Below, piece after piece: positions 60,225-64,000 of a DNA stretch of 64,000 nucleotides (positions are counted from its first letter, which is position 1; each line of letters starts with the position of its first letter). The notes beneath the pieces are model-generated. The model was not told the DNA's origin. It worked only from the letters and a program-made list of their open reading frames with translations, and did not search any database. The DNA comes from Alopecurus myosuroides (taxonomy: Eukaryota; Streptophyta; Magnoliopsida; Poales; Poaceae). The stretch lies in assembly GCA_028641055.1 (NCBI GenBank), contig JAPCYS010000849.1, positions 558,001 through 622,000 of the forward strand, in the 5' to 3' direction. The position numbers and the translations under genes are program-made.

Positions 60225-60902
60225 TTATCTCCATGTTGTTTTCCAGCAAGTCTTGAGGTCTTCCTCCATCCATGTTTGTGTTAACAATAACCCTGCTAAT
60301 ACATAATGCAATAGCTTAGGTAGTATAACATTCTTATAATCACAAACAATATTTATTAATAGGAAAGAATTCACCTTATAATAATCATCAGTGAGGCTCA
60401 ATATTTCCTTCCAACTCAAGCATGTACATTCACCATGGACCCCTATTATATCCTGATCATCCTCTCTTTCTTCAAGACAAGACGTCCTCAGCTTGTTGTA
60501 TGCTGAAAGTGGAATAAACAAAAAGACCAACGTGTATGCACAATACATATATCTATAATGAGGTGCATTAGTTGTTATCATATCATAAAATTGTGCCCTA
60601 GACATGTGACCACGAATTTTGCTTGTAAACATCACATAATTGTCATAGCACTCCATAAAATAGCAATCACAATTGCAAATATAAGTGAAACTCATTAAAT
60701 CATGATCAAAAGGAGAATCATATGTGTATATATTTTTATTGTTTAGTATCAATTCAAGTGTTCTCACAGAAGATCTATGATCAAATTTATGTTTATTAGT
60801 ACACTCAAAGGTGGGAACATGCTTATGATTTTCATCATGAAAATTGCAACTTAATTTGCAAATATAAGTGAAGATCAATTTATTAGCACATGTATGTGAC
60901 AA
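60225..60902 (-). CDS. Unrecognised second frame of element E
   Basis: 225 codons starting soon after the stop of the long frame. It is rich in Cys, His, Tyr and Phe: FTYICKLSCNFHDENHKHVP and FTYICNCDCYFMECYDNY are two related segments. There is no retroviral motif. The end of this frame (WKEILSLTDDYYKVNSFLL) is what recurs at 52640-52700. It may be the C-terminal part of the same ancestral product as the long frame, separated by a stop. Function unknown. Confidence 0.4.
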   Translation of the reverse strand: MSHTCANKLIFTYICKLSCNFHDENHKHVPTFECTNKHKFDHRSSVRTLELILNNKNIYTYDSPFDHDLMSFTYICNCDCYFMECYDNYVMFTSKIRGHMSRAQFYDMITTNAPHYRYMYCAYTLVFLFIPLSAYNKLRTSCLEEREDDQDIIGVHGECTCLSWKEILSLTDDYYKVNSFLLINIVCDYKNVILPKLLHYVLAGLLLTQTWMEEDLKTCWKTTWR

Positions 60903-60905
60903 GTA

Positions 60906-62084
60906 TTATGGCAAACCAAACATATGTGTAAAATCATGCTCATATGTAGGAAATTGTAACCTATCTACCCAAGGTAATACATTGTTTAATTCGGCCACTT
61001 CATCACAAGTTATGCATATGTGATCCACCATAAAAATTTCACTCATGTTATAGTCACCAATCAAGTGAAAAGTGAAAGAAGAAACATAATTGCTAGAATT
61101 GACATATGAAATTTCAGCAACTTTTTTCATAGCACCTTGCACATTAATTGATTCATTTAACATGATGTAATCCACAATATCATTAGGTGGTATTTTAGCA
61201 AGTACTTCTTTATGTGAAATCAATACCACGTGCTCAAAATTCGAAATTATCAAATTATCACATGGTGGTGGACTATATATGCTTGTTAACTCACAAGAAT
61301 CAACTAGCAAATTAGTAGACTCACAAATTTCATCACTTGAAGTTTGTAGCTCGAAATCAGCACCTTTATCAATGACATCCTCCTCAGATTTAGTAGGTAC
61401 CAATTCATCTATCTCAAGTGGTGATGCAGGTTGTACTTGATGTGACTCCCTTTCTTCAAAAGTAACCTGCATATCACAAGAAACAAAACTAGGAGTAGAC
61501 ATGATTATGTTAGTAGAAACAACCTCACATGTCTTCTCAACCTCGACAAATCCCATAACTAAACGCTCAATTCTTTGCATCTCAAGTTTTTCAAGTCTTT
61601 GCTTTTCAAGCATTTGAGCAGAAATTAAGGGTTGATGTCTAATTCTTTGAAATTGTGTAAGCCTTGCATGTATTATCAAATTTTTCTTATTGTTCCAAAA
61701 GAATTGTAAATCAGGATAATGGCTATCAAAATTAACTCTATATTTAGTGCACCATTGTTGTCCTAACAAAAGATGAGAACAAATAATATCTCTAGGCATC
61801 ACATGACATAAAATTTTTGCCTTATGGCCATGAATGGTTAAAGGAACAAAAACTATGTGAGTAATAATAAGTTCATCATTATATGTAGGTAACCTAAATG
61901 GATCACATGTGTGTGGAACCAGCTGCAATTCTTCAACAACCTCAGGACTAACAAAATTATACCGTGTACCTTTATCAAGGGTAATAGTAACCTGACTTTC
62001 CTTGATGTCTGCTGTAAAGTGGAACAAATCTTTTGCTGGAATCCCACTAGCATCCTCCTTCCAAAACGTAGCACTGCAACACAC
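60906..62084 (-). CDS. Retropepsin-like protein of element E with unknown C-terminal region
   Basis: 392 codons. Near the N-terminus ITLDKGTRYNFVSPEVVEEL resembles the Gypsy protease active site ('IDGGSxxNFVS..V'), with DKGT in place of DGGS/DSGA. LLGQQWCTKYRVNFDSHYP, about 75 residues on, is the conserved protease end ('ILGxxWL'). The remaining 270 residues contain a Leu/Glu/Arg-rich helix (EKQRLEKLEMQRIERL) and an acidic segment, and resemble nothing I can name. The frame may start in an upstream exon: donor TTG|GTAAGTTG (GT at 62211-62210) and acceptor TGTGTTGCAG (AG at 62075-62074) are well placed. No gag precedes it and no RT follows, so the element is non-autonomous. Confidence 0.6.
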   Translation of the reverse strand: MCCSATFWKEDASGIPAKDLFHFTADIKESQVTITLDKGTRYNFVSPEVVEELQLVPHTCDPFRLPTYNDELIITHIVFVPLTIHGHKAKILCHVMPRDIICSHLLLGQQWCTKYRVNFDSHYPDLQFFWNNKKNLIIHARLTQFQRIRHQPLISAQMLEKQRLEKLEMQRIERLVMGFVEVEKTCEVVSTNIIMSTPSFVSCDMQVTFEERESHQVQPASPLEIDELVPTKSEEDVIDKGADFELQTSSDEICESTNLLVDSCELTSIYSPPPCDNLIISNFEHVVLISHKEVLAKIPPNDIVDYIMLNESINVQGAMKKVAEISYVNSSNYVSSFTFHLIGDYNMSEIFMVDHICITCDEVAELNNVLPWVDRLQFPTYEHDFTHMFGLP

Positions 62085-62780
62085 TAGGAAAACCCATTGA
62101 TTAATTTGTTAGACAAAATAACAATAGGTTGTGGTGTTCTCTCACAACTCACTCAAAACCAAGCAAAGATGGCTTCACTTAATGTTCCAAGAGTGAAAAG
62201 GATCAACTTACCAACAAGGAGCAATGAATAATGTGCTTTGGTGTGAGAAGAGAATATCCGAGCTATCAAGTATCACAATGCAAACAGGGTTTTTGGTGGG
62301 GCTTGGTTGGGTTCCTAACAACACCAAAATGACAACTCCAATGCACTGTCTAATGTGATGAAAAATACTAAAGGAAACACACTCACTCTGGGAGACAAAT
62401 GTGGCTTAGCAATTATATGTAAGAGTTATTGCAAGCACTGGAAAGACACTAGCAAATACTCTATGAAAACAGGCACAAGATTGCTCAAATGTCCACAAAA
62501 TATCCAAGATGGTAGGCTTCCACTAGTGATAGTATGTCTCGGCCTCTTTTTGCTTTTTCTCTCTTTCTATTTTTTTTTTGTACTTTTTCAATGGCCTTTG
62601 AATCAACTAGGAGCAGAAAATATGGACAAGAATTGATCAAATTGAGCAGCCTGTAGAGCAATAAAACAGCTAGTCTTTGGGTTTTGGGGACCTAAAATTT
62701 GCTGTAGAATGGCTGTGTCTAGGGCTTATCAAAGATCAGCACAGAAACCTAGAGATAAAAAGGAGAAAAATAAAGGAAAA
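62085..62780 (-). other. Non-coding interior of element E
   Basis: No protein similarity on either strand. Includes the candidate intron 62211-62074 and a T/A-rich run at about 62565-62590. Confidence 0.5.
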
Positions 62781-62799
62781 AAACTAAGAAAAACGATAG

Positions 62800-63460
62800 T
62801 GATTTGTGCGCGCGGTTGTGTGGACTTGCTGCGGTGTGTGGTGGGACTTCGTATGGCAGTGATTGTGACGTGAAGCGTGTGGTAACGGGCTGGCTCGGAG
62901 TACGAGTTGACCGAGTCCAGGTGAGATTCGACGCGGTTTATGCCTGGAAGCGCGTTCTGGTTGTCGGAATAGGTGAGCGACGCGGGGTGCGGTGGAGAAA
63001 AACGCGCGCAGGTGATTTCTGTTGCATGTAACAACGAACGGTGGGCGCCTGTCCTGGTATCGCGTGGCCAGCAACGCTTTTTGACGCGGTGCGAAACGCG
63101 CGTGGAATTTGGCGGGATGTGCGCGCGCGACGCGTTTATGAGTGCCTCGGTGCGCGCGTGATGCGTTTTGGCTGGTAGCAGTTGGAAAGATTCCCGTGCG
63201 AGCGGTGATTCTATCGGTAGCAGCAACGGACTCCGCGTGGGAGTAGTGGCCGGACCACGCGGTTTCTGCGGTGGATATGAAAGCGGCGTGGATTTGTTTT
63301 TGGCGCGGTAGGTAGCGCTCGACGCGGTTGGATTCCGACCCGAGGGTGTGCGTGTTGACCATGCGTTTCGGTTGGTGAGAACGGCCAGCGCGCGACGAAT
63401 CGGGATTGTGAGCGCGACGAATCGGGATTGTGGGCGACGAACCGGGATTGTGGGCTCTCG
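62800..63460 (-). other. CpG-rich leader of element E
   Basis: Very dense CG dinucleotides (GCGCGC, GACGCG and AACGCG many times), in contrast to the AT-rich rest of E. Two overlapping minus-strand frames (63463-62729 and 63362-62784) are Arg/Ser/Thr/Pro-rich and probably reflect composition, not protein coding. Confidence 0.6.
63391..63455 (+). repeat. Three-unit tandem repeat in E leader
   Basis: GCGACGAATCGGGATTGTG repeated three times with small changes (the last unit has ACCGGG). Confidence 0.85.
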
Positions 63461-63554
63461 CAAAAACTAAACCTGATATTTTTGTGGGGCTTTTTCTGGA
63501 TAGGAAATAAAAACAACTAAACTAGGGATAACTTTGCTCACCGAGGCAACCTGA

Positions 63555-63567
63555 GAATCTGATACCA
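63555..63567 (-). promoter_or_regulatory. Primer binding site of element E
   Basis: On the minus strand TGGTATCAGATTC, three bases after the LTR end; the first ten bases match the tRNA-iMet complement. Confidence 0.7.
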
Positions 63568-63570
63568 AGA

Positions 63571-64000
63571 TGATAAGGGGTGGCCCGATCTTCTCAATGA
63601 GCTTCTCTCTCTTTTTGTATTATTCTAATATGTGGATAACTAGTGCTACACTGAGACCTCTCACTCACCTGACCTCTGTTGCCAGATGCAACAACAATCA
63701 AGCTCTTTGGATATTCTCAACTACACACTCTTGCACAAGTAATCAAAGATCACAAGTGGTCCTGTATCCCCCTTATTCCCAGATGGAATAACAAGATATC
63801 ACGCAACTTTGCAAGGGTAAACTTCAAGTAGTATGCTTAGCAGCAATACAAACTAGAGGCTAGGGTTTCATTGGTTTTGGTTTAAACTTGTTCTCCCTCT
63901 TCCACACGCAGGTGGGGAGTATATATAGGTGGAGGGCTCCTTGCACAAGCACCTCTCCTACTAGGACTAGGACTCAACTAGGACTCCTACTTGGACTAGG
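63571..64000 (-). repeat. Element E 5' LTR (in its orientation), cut by window end
   Basis: Matches 59555 onward almost base for base, including TATATATA at 63920-63927 and the ACTAGGACT units. Confidence 0.85.

Larger units (their letters stand above)
59555..64000 (-). mobile_element. Element E: reverse-strand LTR retrotransposon with protease but no visible gag or RT
   Basis: 59555 onward and 63571 onward are direct repeats beginning TGATAAGGGGTGGCCC; these are the two LTRs of a minus-strand element, and the right one runs off the window. The primer site lies just left of 63571. The interior carries a CpG-rich leader, one long protease-containing frame and a second frame, but neither gag nor reverse transcriptase. 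It is inserted in the copia gag. LTR copies are very similar over the shared 430 bases, so the insertion is young. Confidence 0.8.

Noticed and set aside
63391..63455. CRISPR-like repeat array
   Set aside because: Three contiguous units with no spacers, in a plant retrotransposon leader.
62729..63463. 244-codon minus-strand frame as gag of element E
   Set aside because: Arg/Ser/Thr/Pro-rich without gag or zinc-knuckle motifs. Two overlapping frames are equally open, as expected from CG-rich composition.

Overview
The window reads as intergenic DNA from a large grass genome, most likely Triticeae (wheat, barley, rye or Aegilops). The evidence is a stack of nested LTR retrotransposons, a copia LTR with the BARE/Angela/WIS-type opening, a Stowaway-type MITE end, a MULE and a grass-type Helitron. 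I see no intact cellular gene. The only possible gene outside recognised transposons is a small broken reading frame at 51678-52100.

Left and centre (1-50443) can be unpacked from LTR ends and target-site duplications (TSDs). The oldest layer is D, a reverse-strand Ty3/Gypsy element; part of its gag is at 19899-21204 and the rest at 50016-50208. Two elements sit in D. A (1-19898, left end outside the window) is a non-autonomous element with LTRs of about 5.4 kb. C (21205-50015, TSD GAGGT) has 3.5 kb LTRs and a decayed Gypsy interior. B1 (9102-18298, TSD TTAAA) is nested in the 3' LTR of A. B2 (24018-32520, TSD CTCCC) is nested in the 5' LTR of C. A 5'-truncated Tat-lineage Gypsy element (about 37806-47288) is nested in the 3' LTR of C. 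B1 and B2 belong to one family with 4.0-4.35 kb LTRs around an interior of less than 0.5 kb that keeps a tRNA-iMet primer site but no protein gene.

The Tat-lineage element carries protease, reverse transcriptase, an archaeal-type RNase H and integrase on the plus strand, all frameshifted. On the minus strand it holds what looks like a complete spliced gene with its own TATA box and 5'UTR intron, of the plant 'putative gypsy-type transposon' family.

Right part (50444-64000): a 403-bp non-autonomous Helitron; a 1.6-kb stretch with short tandem repeats and a small broken reading frame; half a Stowaway-like MITE; a retrotransposon fragment; a degenerate MULE transposase on the minus strand; the 5' part of a BARE/Angela-like copia element (LTR, primer site, gag); and, inserted in that gag, a reverse-strand LTR element (E) that runs off the window. 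E has a protease-type domain, no visible gag or reverse transcriptase, and an unusually CpG-rich leader.

The most interesting observations are the antisense spliced gene, the tRNA-like A/B-box modules in the B-family LTRs, and a shared LTR architecture (GC-rich leader ending at a GTGAGC donor-like site) across elements A, B1, B2 and C.
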